Source: Leishmania donovani | Lineage: Eukaryota > Euglenozoa > Kinetoplastea > Trypanosomatida > Trypanosomatidae | Length of the DNA: 53,445 nucleotides | Direction of reading: 5' to 3' | NCBI RefSeq assembly: GCF_000227135.1 | Contig: NC_018245.1 | Location: 192,183 to 245,627 of the forward strand | In this document: positions 36,246 to 47,930 of the stretch, piece after piece | Layout: each line of letters opens with the position of its first letter | Position numbering within the stretch: the stretch's first letter is position 1 | Program-made: the position numbers and the translations under genes | The notes under the pieces: generated by a model | What the model was told of the DNA's origin: nothing | The model's input: the letters and a program-made list of their open reading frames with translations, nothing else | Databases searched by the model: none

Positions 36246-39200
36246 CTGTAATGGCCGTAAGCAGTCCTCCTTGCGAGGGGGGTTTCCGCGTGTATGCGTG
36301 CCCCTGTTTCTTCTCCCACACACACGCGAGCGAACAGGAGGTTTTCTTCCATGCCTCCTCTCCTCTCTCCCCTCCATGCGACTTTTATCGCGCCTTTCAT
36401 GTTTATCTATGTGTGTATTGTAGCAGAGTCTTACCCTGCTCGAATTCCGGTTTCCGTTCTTTGGTGTGGATGCTAGCGTTTCTTTTTTTTTTTTGTTTTG
36501 TTTTCGTTTTGTTGTGTTTGCTTGCTTGTCTGCCTTACTGTGTTGCTGTTTATGGTTTCGCATTGTGTGTGTGCGTCACTCCTCTGTGGTGAGCTCCTCT
36601 CATAACTTCTGCCGCCCCACCAGTTTACTCTCCGGCGGCACAGCAGCTGATGGGGTTCAGCGTCTTATTTATTGCGCTCCCTTTCTCTTGGGCCCCTCAC
36701 ATCCTCTCCGAACGAAGTGGCACGCGAGAATGCGTCCCTCTGACTGCCAGATGTCGGGCCTACTACCCAAAGCAGCAGAAAAAAAAGCAAAGAAAAACAG
36801 AATCATCGCTAGAACCGGATCCTTACACCGACAAGTGATCACGATGCAACGGAGGAGAGGGAGAGTACGGAATCGAGTGAAAGTCCTGTGTGGTCTCGTG
36901 CTCCCTCCCTAGTTCTCCCAACCCAGAAATATTGTGCGCCGAAGAAGCATTTAAGCATTACCCTGTATTATTGTTTACCCCGCACCGCTATATAAGTACT
37001 CAGCGGACTTTGACGCAATGGCTCCTCGCCGTTTCTCGTTGCTGCTGCTTACTCCTTCCCACCTACCCCCACGCCTCTCTTTCGGTGGTATCGGTGCCAT
37101 ACACCTTTTTTTCGTTTCCGACGCCCTCGCCGGCTCTCATGACTCTCGCGCGCTCGCCCTTACCTCTTCCCCTCCCCGCCTCCCCCCTCTTCCCTTTTTG
37201 CCCTCACCGACTCCAACACGAAAACACACAAACACACATGCCTGCATGGAAACGCCGATGCATCACACACTCGATCGCAGATCTCCAGCAAAACTAGCTC
37301 CGCATTCTCCCCTCTCTTAAGCAACGAAAAAAAGGAAATCGCGTCTCTCCAAAAGACCAAACAACAACAAAAAGTCCCTCGACAGCTGAACAACCAAAAA
37401 AGAAGAGACGCGAAGCCTTCATCAGCCCCAAGCACGTATTACTAGTAGCTCACTGGTCTTTCTTTGTTGTCTCGTTGTGGTTGTGGTTGTTGTGTACCTT
37501 TGTGTGTGCGTGTGTCCCACGCCTCCCCTTTCCCCTCTCCTCTGTTATTTTTGTACTCGTGATCCCGTCTCTCTCCCTCACCCCTCAAACATTATCGTGG
37601 TCCAGACGCGTTCACTCTTTCTTTTGGCTTTCACTTATTTGTCGCACCCAAGTATTTCCTACATACCCCCCCTCTCTTTTCTGGCTTCGACCACCTCTTT
37701 TGCTTTTGGTGTTGTTTTCCGTTTGTCGTCTTTCTCACTACACATCTCCCCTCTCCCCACGCCCTTCGCATCAGCTTGTTGCTGTTGTTGCTGCTGCTGC
37801 CCATCACCCACCCTTCTTTTAGCCACTCCCTCTTTTCCCCAGCATTCTCCCCCCCCCGTCTTCTCCTCGCTTCCCTACGAGCTTGCTCGGAGAAGAGTGA
37901 AGAAAGCAACAACGACAATCCCATATCTTTTTTTTTTGCTTTTCTTTCAGTTGTTTGCTTCTTGGGTTGGGATTCTACTGTTATCTACACCTCCCTCTAC
38001 CTCCACTCCCCCCAGCTGCCTTCACACTTTTTTTGTTTCTTTCGGCCCTCCCCGCACACATCTAGCCCTTCCCTTTCCTTTCTGTGTGTGTGTGTGTTTG
38101 TGGGGTTGTGTTTCGCCCCCCCCCTCCCTCGTCGTTGTTATTGTTTGCTTTCTTCGCTCATCTTTCATCTGATTTTTGTGTGTGTGTGTGTGTGTATGTG
38201 TGTGTAGGTTTTGACCGTTCCTTTATTTTTTGTTTGCTTGGCTTCCTTTTCTCCCTCCCCCTCCCCGACTTTTTGTTTGACACCCTCTCTCTTCCGTCTC
38301 ATCTACCCAACCATATCTGCCTCTGTTTTTTTTTCCTTCTGCCGTTTTTGATTTTTGGTCCTGTTCTGCCACCTGTGCTCTCCTCATCCAACACACTCTT
38401 TCTCTCGCAGATTCTTGTGTGTGTGTACGTCTGCATCTTCCGTCTCTAGTGTTTGTCTGTGTGCCAAGGCGTTTCGGTCGTTTTCTTGTGCGTTTTTTTT
38501 TCTGCCTTGATTTTCTTTTGTTTGTGTTGTGTGCTCCCCGTTTTTTTTTAGGTCTTACGTGTTTACATTTCCCCTCCCCTTTTGTTGTTTTGTTTCCGGT
38601 TGTGTTGATTCCCTCGCCCCTCTCCATCTCTCTCGCGTGCTGTGTGTGTGTGTGTGGTCTCTCTGTCTTCTCAGGTTCTTTTTCTTGCTGTTGTTGTTTT
38701 CTCTGAGTCACCTTTGACTGTGCGTCATTTCTTTTTTTTTATTGGTTCTTCTTTCTTCGTTGACCGACTGCCACTCCGAGAATCAGTCGTTTGTGTGTGT
38801 GTGTGTGTGCTTCTTCCTTCACTTCCTGTTTCGTAACTTTCTGTGTCAGTGTGTCTGTGTATTCGGACAGCAACGGAAACGAAGGGGATTGCCTGCAAGA
38901 CGAAAAAAAACGAAAAGGAGAGAAAAGGATATCACCGTGGCGGCAGCACGTAGGAAAAAGAAGCAAAGTCGAGCAAGCAATAAAGGTAGTTGTTGAGTGA
39001 AACAAAAAAAAAAACAGAAAGCATACACGTCGCGAAAACAACAGCAAAACTGAACGAGAGGGGCCAGCGGCAATAGACAGAGAAAACGAAAAGGCACTTC
39101 AAAGCAGAGCAGGAGTGGCAGAAGAGTTGTGCGCGTGTTTGCTTATTTTTTTCGTGTGTGTGTGTGTGTGTGGGTGGGTGGGTGTATGTGAGAGAGTCCG

Positions 39201-40971
39201 ATTCCCTCCACGAGAAATTCTCGCATCTCTCTGGCCCCTCTTCTGGTGGGCTCGCTGTGGTCTCCCTCCTCTTTCTGCGTAGAAACGCCTTCCCACTCGC
39301 GTGTGGTTGCGTTTTACTTTGCTTGTCTTTCTGTCAATTTTTTTCCTCTGTCTTACCTTTTTTCAAAGACCAATAACGAAAAAAAATTCTCAAAAAGCCG
39401 GGAACGACTTTGTGTGTGAGTGCGTGCGTGAGTGTTCCTTTTTTTTTTTACTGGGTTCTCGTCGTTTTCTTGTTTCCGCTTTTTCTGTGTGTTTCTCTCT
39501 CTCTTGGTGTGTGAGTGGGTATCTTCTTTCGCAACGCTACTTCACCGCCTCCTCCCTCCTTCCTTGCACCCCCCCCCCTGCCTCGCCCTCGCTGCCCATC
39601 AGCGCGCGTGTCTCTGTGTCTGAGTGATTTTTCATCTCCCATTTTTTTCGCTAGTGCACTACCCATTTACGTGCAGTCGAAAAAAAAGCGGAGGACAGAC
39701 CCAAAAGTGGCAGCGCTCGTGCTTCTCTGATTTTCTTTGTTACTGCTTATATCCATACAGACGTATTTCCAAAGAAGAAGATACACTCTTCCCCCCCCCT
39801 CCGCTTCTTTTGGTACTTGCATTTCCGTCTTCCCTCTATTGTCGCTCTTCTTCGCGTGTCTGTGTGCCCGTGTGCGTGTGTTTGTTTCTCTTTGTCTTTG
39901 CGCCGCCATCCACCACCCCATATCCACCTCCGTTTGCCTGCTGTCTTTTTTTTTCTGTCCCTACGGGCTCGCTTGTCTCCTTGTCTGACCGAAGAAAAAA
40001 ACACACGAAAAAGAAAGGAAACAGTGTCGTTGGACTGTGTGTGTGTATGTGCAGGTGATTCTCGCTGAGATTGCTTCTTACAGTCGCCTATCGGCTTGTG
40101 AACATCTCTGTTCGTTGTTGTTGTCCATTCTCTTCGCTCTTTCGTTTTTTTTTTTTCGCCTTTTCGCGCCTGCTTTCGATTCCTCCTCCTCCCTTCCTTC
40201 CTTCCTTTGTGAACGTGTGGCAAAACAAGCAACGGTACAAGAAAACAACAACCAAAAGGAAGAAGGTGCGTATTCTCTTCTGTCTTGCCTCTTGCCTGGC
40301 TTGTGTGGATCTCTGACGCTCTGTGCCACCCCGTTTGTGCGATTCCCTCTTCTCTTTACTTATTTCGTTGCTTTATCTTCCCCTTCATTTTGTTGTTTGT
40401 TTGTCTTCTGTTATTTGCCTTCGCATCGGTGCTCTGTACGTTTCTAGTTGTTGTTGACCCCCCACCACCACCACCTCTCTCTCGTATTCCTTTTCTTCCC
40501 CCTTTCCGCTTTCTCCCTACCGCTACTCGTGCTAGTGTGGTGTACTCCCTTTTCTGTTCGCTTCTTTTTGTGCGTGATTGTGTGTGGCTTTCGCTCTTTT
40601 CTGTGTTCCCTGTTGTTGTTTTCGGTGGCCACCTACGTTCTCTCGCGTCTGCTGGAGCTTCTCCTGTAGGACACACAGGCAACCATACACGTTTACAGTA
40701 TTACGAAGTACCCTGTGTGCCGCTGTCGCCCTCATCGTTGTTGTCTCGTGCTTTATTTTTCCGCCTCGTGCTCACGCTCTTTTGTTATTGTTGTTCTTTC
40801 TTGTTTTTCTTTGCTGCTCTTGGTTTTGTATTGCCTCTTCCAACGTAGAAACAAAACAAAAAAGGGGTGAGGAGGGGGCAACAAAAAAAAAGGCACCAAA
40901 GAAAAAAAGCAAAACACAGCAGATCATCCCGCCGCACTCGCGCCCACTCTCTCTCTGTTCTTTGGTGCTCC

Positions 40972-41002
40972 TCCCCCCCGCCCCGCCCCGCCCCGCCCTC
41001 CC
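40972..41002 (-). repeat. C4-repeat tract (G-quadruplex on minus, i-motif on plus)
   Basis: Seven consecutive C's are followed by CCCCG units repeated three times and two more C3 runs. The minus strand therefore has at least five G runs of three to seven with one-base loops, an ideal quadruplex pattern. It lies about 370 bases upstream of the RRM protein ATG. Confidence 0.8.
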
Positions 41003-41316
41003 ACTTCCCTTTTTCGTTCTACCATTCTTCCGCTTTGTTATCTGCTGCAAGAGCAAGCAACAGAACGTACTTGTTATATAGATAGATAGATAGTTTGCGT
41101 CCCTCTCGCGCACGCGCACTCTTTCGATTCCTCGCGTTTATCTGCCCCGCTGGTCTCCTTCCATCTTTGCCTCGTCTGTGTGTGTGTGTGTGTGTGTGTG
41201 TGTCCATTTATTCGTTGGTTGATTCCCTCTCGCTCTCTTTTTTTTTTTTGTTCTGTATCCGTCTTCGCCCTTTTCCTCTTCTACTGCAAACGTGGTCCAC
41301 TCCCTTTCTGCTGGCA

Positions 41317-41318
41317 AG
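41317..41318 (+). promoter_or_regulatory. Candidate spliced-leader acceptor AG for the RRM protein
   Basis: The tract at about 41225-41311 (T11 and C/T-rich runs) is followed by GGCAAG. This would leave a 52-base leader before the ATG at 41371. Inferred from the tract-then-AG rule. Confidence 0.4.
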
Positions 41319-41370
41319 CAAGGGCACACCACCGCAGCACAGACAGAGAGGCCCAGTACATACAAAGGGA

Positions 41371-42636
41371 ATGGAGCGTGCGGCCACTCAAAGCCAGAGC
41401 ATCTACTCCAACGCCAACACCAGCAGCAGCAACGCTAACACCTACGGTAACACTGTCTCCTCCTACCTGTCCAACAACAGCCCGAACGCAGTCATGTACG
41501 GCGGTGGCAACAGCAGCAACGGTGGTGCACCTTCGTCCACCTCGGTCGCCACGGTGTACGCCTCTCCCACGCAAGCTTCGCCGAGTCAGGCGATCCGTCA
41601 GCAGGCGCAGGGATCCGCGCAGCAGAATATGAGCCAGTCGCAAACGAGCACCTCCTTCAACACCTACGGCGGCGGTGCGGCCAGCGGCTCCGGCAGTGGC
41701 TTCTTTTACTCCACTCCGTCGGCGCAGGCGCCGGGGGCGCAGCCCATGTACTCTGCCAACGCCTCCGCCGCGGCAATGTTCCCAATGCGTGGTGGATCCA
41801 CCTCCATGACGCCGGCGCAGCCCACCCCAACCCAGATGCTGACACCTCAGGCCAACGCTGCCGCCGCGGCGGCAGCGGCAGCGGTGTGGACCAGCGCTGC
41901 GGCAAACATCAACGCTGGCAGCAAGCTCTTCGTTGGCCAGGTGCCTGCAGTGTGCACTGAGGACCAGCTCCGCCCTCTGTTTGCGCAGTTCGGCACTCTG
42001 CTAGAGATCAAGATCATGCGGGAGCCGAACGGTCGTAGCAAGGGTAGCGCGTGGGTGCGCTACGAGCTGGAGGAATCTGCGCAGCGTGCCATCACTGCCC
42101 TCAACGAGAAGCATGTTGTGCCGCCACAAACGAACCCGCTTCGTGTTCAGTTTGCCGCACCCAGCACCAACCGCATCCCGCAGCCCCTATCGGCCCTTGG
42201 CTCCATCATGCCGCCTTCTGCAGTCATGCAGCCGCAGCCGCAGCCAAGCTACGCGACCGCAGCGACTTATGCCACCCCGCAGGGCTACGCCGGCGCCACC
42301 ACAGCGTACATGCAGGGACAGTACGCGACCTCGCCCAACCTGATGGCTGTTCGTGCCTCTCCACAGCAGCAGGCAGCGGTGCAGTCTGCGCCTGGCAAGA
42401 TCGAATACCTGCGCAGCAACCAGCCTGGCGGTCTTATCTACTCCACCGCCTCCCCGACCGCTGTTGATGCGATGCAGCAGCAGCAGCAGCAACAGCAGCA
42501 GTCGCCACAGCAGCAGCAAGTGGTGTACACAACCGGTGGCCAGATGCGCGCTGGTGTCATGTACACCCCGGATGCATTTGCCATGACGAACCAGATGGCT
42601 GCCGCGCCGCAGCAGCCGCATCAGTGGTGCAGCTAA
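41371..42636 (+). CDS. Single-RRM, Gln/Ala-rich RNA-binding protein
   Basis: The 421-residue protein has one RNA recognition motif in the middle, residues about 183-262. It shows KLFVGQVPAV (RNP2), the FAQFGTLLEIKIMREPNGRS loop and KGSAWVRYE (RNP1, with Trp in place of the second aromatic). Before it lie about 180 low-complexity residues rich in Asn, Ser, Ala and Gly, and after it a Gln/Tyr/Ala-rich tail with a Q9 run near 368-376. This layout fits trypanosomatid regulators that bind mRNA 3' UTRs and can condense into granules, since these cells regulate mostly after transcription. I chose the ATG at 41371: the open frame continues upstream to 41095 but that part translates pyrimidine tracts and TG repeats and includes the likely splice acceptor. 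The alanine run near 167-175 is typical of GC-rich expansion. Target RNAs are unknown. Confidence 0.95.
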   Translation: MERAATQSQSIYSNANTSSSNANTYGNTVSSYLSNNSPNAVMYGGGNSSNGGAPSSTSVATVYASPTQASPSQAIRQQAQGSAQQNMSQSQTSTSFNTYGGGAASGSGSGFFYSTPSAQAPGAQPMYSANASAAAMFPMRGGSTSMTPAQPTPTQMLTPQANAAAAAAAAAVWTSAAANINAGSKLFVGQVPAVCTEDQLRPLFAQFGTLLEIKIMREPNGRSKGSAWVRYELEESAQRAITALNEKHVVPPQTNPLRVQFAAPSTNRIPQPLSALGSIMPPSAVMQPQPQPSYATAATYATPQGYAGATTAYMQGQYATSPNLMAVRASPQQQAAVQSAPGKIEYLRSNQPGGLIYSTASPTAVDAMQQQQQQQQQSPQQQQVVYTTGGQMRAGVMYTPDAFAMTNQMAAAPQQPHQWCS

Positions 42637-42850
42637 ACCGAACCAACAATTTATGAGACCCTCCTGTTTTGGTTTTGCTTGCCCTTTTGTCTCATGGTTT
42701 GCCTCTTCTTCGTTACGGTGCACAGGATACATGCTGTATGTGTGAAGATACGTGTGCATGCATCCATATCTATGTGCGGGTACGCTTTTATTTATTTTTG
42801 TTTTGAATCCAATGTGTTCCTTGCGTCTGTGATTCTGTCTATGTATGTGT

Positions 42851-42852
<2 letters not shown>

Positions 42853-42890
<38 letters not shown>
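42853..42890. repeat. (GT)19 microsatellite
   Basis: An uninterrupted GT repeat about 215 bases after the RRM protein stop codon, so probably inside its 3' UTR. It is the longest perfect dinucleotide run I saw in the window. Confidence 0.9.
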
Positions 42891-42893
<3 letters not shown>

Positions 42894-44403
42894 CACGAAC
42901 GTGCTTGCTTTCACGTTATTTTGTTACTCTGTATTGTGCGTGTGCGTGTGAATGCGCGTGAGCTTGCCTGTCTCGTATGGCCAATCTTCTCGGGTTTCCT
43001 TTGCATGTTTTCTGCTCTTACTCTACTCTTGCCGTTCCTTCCTCTCTCTTCTTCACCATCTCCGATCGTCCTCCGTATAGCCACTTAGTATGCTTTGCTT
43101 GTGAGTGCGTGCAGGTGTGTCTTGGCCAGTGTAAGAGTTTCGGATACTGAGCGGTGAATATGCTTGCCGCGTGGTGTGCCCCATTTTCTTTCTTTGTGTG
43201 CGTGTGGTCTTGCGTCTTGTTCGCTTTCTTCACCATCTGTAACGCTGTACGTTACTTCTTTGTAAACGAAAAATCTTCCTTGATTCTCCTCCCTCCCTTT
43301 CTCTCGTTGTCTCTCTTTCGTGCGAATGTGACGCCCAATGTGTTCTGTCTTGGTTCTTTTTGATTTTTTGGTTCTGTGCGTGTGCGTGTGTCTATGTCCG
43401 TGTGTGTGTGTATAAGTATGTGTGCAAGTTTGTGTGTGTGTGTTTCTGCCTGTGCGTGTTTGTGCATGCGTGTGTGTATGTATGTGTGTGTTCGTATGCG
43501 TGTTTTCTTTTTGTGTGCATGTGTGTGTTTTTGTCTTTGTGTGTATATGTACGCCACCGTGTGTGGGAATACATTTCTGCGTGTGTCTCGCCCCTCGTAG
43601 TCTTCATCGGCCTCCGACGCTGCCCCTCACGCCCCTACACGGCTTCTTAGTGCCTTCACACTACGCCTCCTCTTTTCACGTTCACGTGCCCAGCTCTGCA
43701 TCCGAATCCAACATACAAGCACGCGCGCACACACATACACACATAAGGCACACAGAGATGCACTGTTAAGGAAAACGATGAAGGAAAACTGAAGTCTCAA
43801 GTGCCTCCTTGCTCGTTTCTTTTCGTCCTTTAGTTTTGATCTCCCTCATCTCTACGTTCGACATCTATGCTCCTTTTCCTTTTGCTCTACTGTGGCGAGT
43901 TCCTTTCTCCTCTTTGGTTCACTCTTCATCTCCCGTTTCTCTCTCGCTACCATCAGCCAAAGGCAAGTGCCTGCGTACATAGCGAAGAGGTTCATCGCCA
44001 CCCCTCCTCCCTCTCTCCCCTCATCGCCCACGCGCGCCCTCTCTCTAGCGGCGTGTGGGAATGTATGCACACGTGTTGACATGTCTCGAAGTGCCGGTGG
44101 AGCTGTCTCTCCATTCCTCTTCCCCCTCTCCAGTCCCACACCTTCCTTTCTCTTTTCCTTCGTTTTTTAATCTCTTCGCTCCCCCTTTCCTCTTTTCTTC
44201 CCCCCCCCCACCGCCACTTCCAATCCGCTCTCTCGCTTGAAAAGCGAGGGAGACCCCCCCCCACCCATACACACACACACACCTGCACACGCACGAGTAC
44301 GGATACTCATGTGCTTTCATACATGTATATATATATATATATCTGCCTACTATATGTGCATGTATATGTGTGTGTATGTGTATGCATACATGTATATACA
44401 CAA

Positions 44404-44431
44404 ATCTATATATCTATATAGATATATAGAT
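44404..44431. repeat. Perfect 28-bp AT-rich palindrome
   Basis: Reading ATCTATATATCTAT from 44404 and then its exact reverse complement, the whole 28 bases are self-complementary with no spacer (centre between 44417 and 44418). It sits in a TA-rich patch that also includes a TA run at 44326-44341. Confidence 0.9.
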
Positions 44432-45199
44432 ATGACATGTTTCTGTTATATTGTGAACCACGTGCATGCGTGCTTTTTTTTGTCGTTTTCTGTTCGTATG
44501 CTTTCCCTCCCTCATTTGCTCCGTTAGTTTCCTTGGTTTTACACAGCCTCCCTCCTCCTCGCCTCTCCTCCCCCCTCTCTGTCGGTGTTTCTCTGGTTCC
44601 CACCGCCCAACCTCTCTCTCTATCTGTCTGTCCCTCCGTGTGTGCGTTCGTCGATGCATGCATGCCCGTTTTTTTTTCTCTTTGTTTCTTCCCCGTCTTG
44701 TTGTCGTTGCTTGGGCTCGCACCTCCTCCCTCTCCATGCCTCTCTCGCCCTCGTCTACCTCCTTGGCTGCGTGTTTGAATGGCTACTAGATACCGTTGCT
44801 TGCACAATTGCATATGCGTGTATCATTCAGCAGGCAACACTGTCACTGCCGCTCCCTACCCTCCCCCTTCTCCTCTCCGTCCTCTTTTGGAGTCGGAGCC
44901 GGAGCAAACGTTCGGGGGGGGGGGAGAAAACGAAAGCACTTCAAGACATAACGAGATGCGTCTGAACCGAAAAGGAGAGAGAGGAGGCGGCGGCGGCGGC
45001 GGCGGCGGGAGAGAAGTGAGGGGGGTGAAACCAGGTGCTTCTTTGGATGTTCAACACCCCCCTCCTCTTCCCCCTTCCCCCTTCCCCTCTCCCAAAAAAA
45101 GCAACAACAGACGAGAGAGTGCAAAAAAGAGTTCTTTTTTGTGCGTGTTCAACGTGGCGTTCACAGCCGCGAACAAGTCAGCGCATATACACGCACACA

Positions 45200-45710
45200 C
45201 ACACACACAGTCACAGCTCACCCGTCTCTGGCTAAGCCCTGATCGACCAGAACAAGCCGCCCTGCCGTCGAGCCGGGCCATGCGTCTAGCAGGCGCTTCT
45301 TGGCCTTTCTCGTCCCTTCTTCGGGTGCGTGCTGCGCGGCCGGCGTCAGACGGAGACCCCGGGTGGACAGCATGGCTTGATCGATGCGGGCCACCTCGAG
45401 AGTCCTGCTCGAGGACGGAGGCGGTGGAATCCGTCGTGCGGGTAATAAGGGGGTGGTGGAGGTGCATGCCACATGAGCTCAGCGAGGAAGTTGGCCAGCC
45501 TCGGGCCAGGGCCCTCCGAGATCCTGCGCACCCTGCCTCCAAGTCACGCTCCCCCCTCCCGAGTCGCTTCAAGCCGCGGCAGGTCATCATATAGTGTGGA
45601 GACTCTCCACACCAAAGTCTGGAGGACTCGATGGTGTAGAAGGGGCAAGAGAGGGCGCCGAAGGTGATGTTAAAAGGGTAAGTGAAGCCTGAGAGAGAAA
45701 CTCGAAACAA
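45200..45710 (-). mobile_element. Probable degenerate SIDER, antisense to the rightward unit
   Basis: A GC-rich, non-repetitive island of about 500 bases stands out from surrounding C/T tracts. Read on the minus strand its right end has GAGTCCTCCAGACTTTGGTG and then TGGAGAG, alignable with the SIDER signature, and GTGACTTGGAGG further in is shared with SIDER copies A and B. An open frame of 219 residues (45051-45710, minus) runs through it but shows no family motif. Boundaries are approximate. Confidence 0.4.
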
Positions 45711-47930
45711 AAAAACGAAAGGAAGGCCAGACGACAGAGGATCGATGCGGGGCAGAACTACTGAAGACGATAAGAACTTCAGCTGTCGTTGGCATGTGCT
45801 GATGAGCTTTTAGCTTCAAATCTTACCGTCATCATTATGGAGTATGCCGCACGTGTGTTTATTCGTGTCTCTGTGTGCTGCTGAAGGTGGAACCGAGGTG
45901 CTCCTCTCTCTTCCTCTTCATGCAGCCTGTGCTATCGTTGTTTGCTTGCCTTCTTTTGGGTGTGGTTGTATTTGTATGTGTAGTGCATGTGTGTCTCTCC
46001 GCCGGTGCTTTTTTTTTGGCTGGCTGGTTGGCTGCCGTTAACCCTTCCCTCCCCTCTCTTATGATACGATTTTTTTGCGAGTTTTTTCCCACGCCATCTC
46101 GTTTCATCACTGAAGCACGCTCTCCCTCTTACTTTCCTTCTTTTGTTAACTTTTACCTCTCACTGTTTGCTTCTTCTCTGTGTCTGTGTGTCTGTGTGTG
46201 TGCGTGTGTCCGGCTACCCCTGTACCTGTGCCCGTGTCTGTCTTTCGCTGTGGCTTCTTTCGTTTCTCCCCGACTCCCTTGTCTCTTTGGCGAACTTCTT
46301 TTTTTTATTTGTTTATCTCGAGTGCTTGCTGTGTGTGTCTGTGTGCGCCTCGTGTTTAACGGTGCTCTTGTTTCCTCTTCTCATTGGTCTTCTTTTCCTT
46401 CAGCCGCACGTTCTCCGAACTTCTTCTCTCTCTCTGCCTGCCGTTGCCTCCCTAGCCGTGTCGCTGTGAGTGTGTATGTTGGTGTGGCGTGTTGTTATGA
46501 ATATTCGTTTTTTTTTTGGCATCGCAGCGTTGCGGTTCGTGCTGCCCTTGTCTCTCGGTGCTCTTTTTTTTTCTTCTCCTCACCCCAAACCGCAATTCTC
46601 TCTACCCATCCGCTTGTATCGCCATCGCTGTCGTGCTCTTCAGCTTGGGTCGCCAACAAAGCATATCTGTAGCAGCGAAGCTGTCTCTCGCTCACTGTCT
46701 CTTCATGGCGCACTCCCAGTCAACCGCCGCTGCTACTCTGTGCCCACCTACGAACCCCAGCAAGCATGCAGGCATTTTGCTTACAGTGATGTGTGTGTTT
46801 GTGTGTACGCGTTTATGTTTTGCCGAATGCGTTGAGCGAGATGCCACGATTGCCGTTGAAGGGGGTGGGTGAAGGTAGCCAAACTTAGCAGCGCCGCTGG
46901 GGGTAGATCATCCCCTTCTCACCATCTCCCCAATGAGGGGATGGCGAGGAGAGCGTTGCTGTCGGGTGGTTGTGTCGTGCCTTGTGACTGTGACGAATCC
47001 CATCAAACGCTGTGGCTAGCATTGCATCAGGCTACACAAGAAGTCGGTGTCGTTGAAGGGTGCTAGGCGGTTTCGTCAGCGCACTGGCACCGCCCCAACT
47101 CCCACGAAGAGGGAGAGGGTGAGTGAAATATACACAGGCGAAGGGACTAGTGCCAAAGAAAAAAATATGTAAAGGGAACGCAGCGCAGCACGCACGGGCA
47201 CCTATGTCTCCTTTGGCTCGGAGACAAGGGCGCATGTCTCCTGCATTCTTGCTCGACGTCTTTCTTCCGCCGCTGCTTTCTTTGTCTTTTTTTGTTTGTT
47301 TGCCTTCTTCTTTTCTCCCTGATTGCCTTTGTCTACCTCCCTGTCTCAACCTTACTCCCCTCTCCCCTTCCTCCCCAAACACACACACACACACACGAGA
47401 AAGCACATACAACAACGAATCAGCATTCACGTTCCGCGGTGTCGCACAGCTTCTTCGCTTCGGCTGCTGCCCCTCCCCTTCCCCTTGTGCGCGTCCTCTG
47501 TGTCTTTGCTTCGTTCTCTCTTGTTTTTTTTTGTCACAGGGGTCGCTTGCTCGTTTGTTCTCTGGTGGGTACTCGACATTTTTTTTGTGTCTTCTCTCGC
47601 ACTGATGTACGGGTTGTGGCCACCCCTCCCACTACTCCGCCCACCACCACTCTTCCCCCCCCCCTCCACCCCGTCCCACTGCCCGCCTGAGTAGGCGTAT
47701 TCACGCCTTCATGCACGAGCTTCTCACAGGATGCGTGGGGATGCTGGATGGTTAGGACAGTGAAGAGAGTTTCACGCGCTCGAAACGAATCCTGCTGCTC
47801 ACACTCGCACGCCCCTCGGTTTCACCAGCTCGGCATGGCTACACTGTCCGCCTCCCTCCCCAGCCGCAGCCCACATTAAATCGCTCCTTTCGCTCCTTTT
47901 TCCATCCACTGAGAAAGCAGACTGTGATGA

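Larger units (their letters stand above)
36246..41370. other. Long pyrimidine-biased intergenic region, ECH1-like 3' / RRM protein 5'
   Basis: About 5.1 kb with no credible gene. From about 36900 the plus strand is dominated by C/T tracts, T runs and TG repeats, so it would be transcribed into a pyrimidine-rich RNA; open frames translate to Phe/Leu/Ser/Cys/Val-rich strings and are not genes. Notable items are (TG)n near 38086-38097, 38177-38195, 38790-38808 and 39155-39171, a C-rich G4/i-motif candidate at 40972-41002, a GATA repeat at 41077-41093, and (TG)n at 41177-41203. It is unusually long for a Leishmania intergenic region and may contain a very long UTR. Confidence 0.5.

Noticed and set aside
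37477..38172. A 231-codon plus-strand frame
   Set aside because: Pyrimidine-tract translation, no conservation cue.
41095..41370. Upstream in-frame extension of the RRM protein
   Set aside because: The extension encodes polypyrimidine and TG-repeat translation and spans the likely splice acceptor.
45051..45710. A 219-codon minus-strand frame
   Set aside because: No recognisable domain; it lies in a probable SIDER remnant, so the open frame is likely chance in GC-rich sequence.
45875..46672. A 265-codon plus-strand open frame
   Set aside because: It translates C/T and TG tracts into Phe/Leu/Ser/Cys/Val-rich strings with no domain; nearby frames are similar.
46870..47110. Balanced-composition stretch that could be another SIDER fragment
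   Set aside because: No signature or shared segment was clear enough to call.
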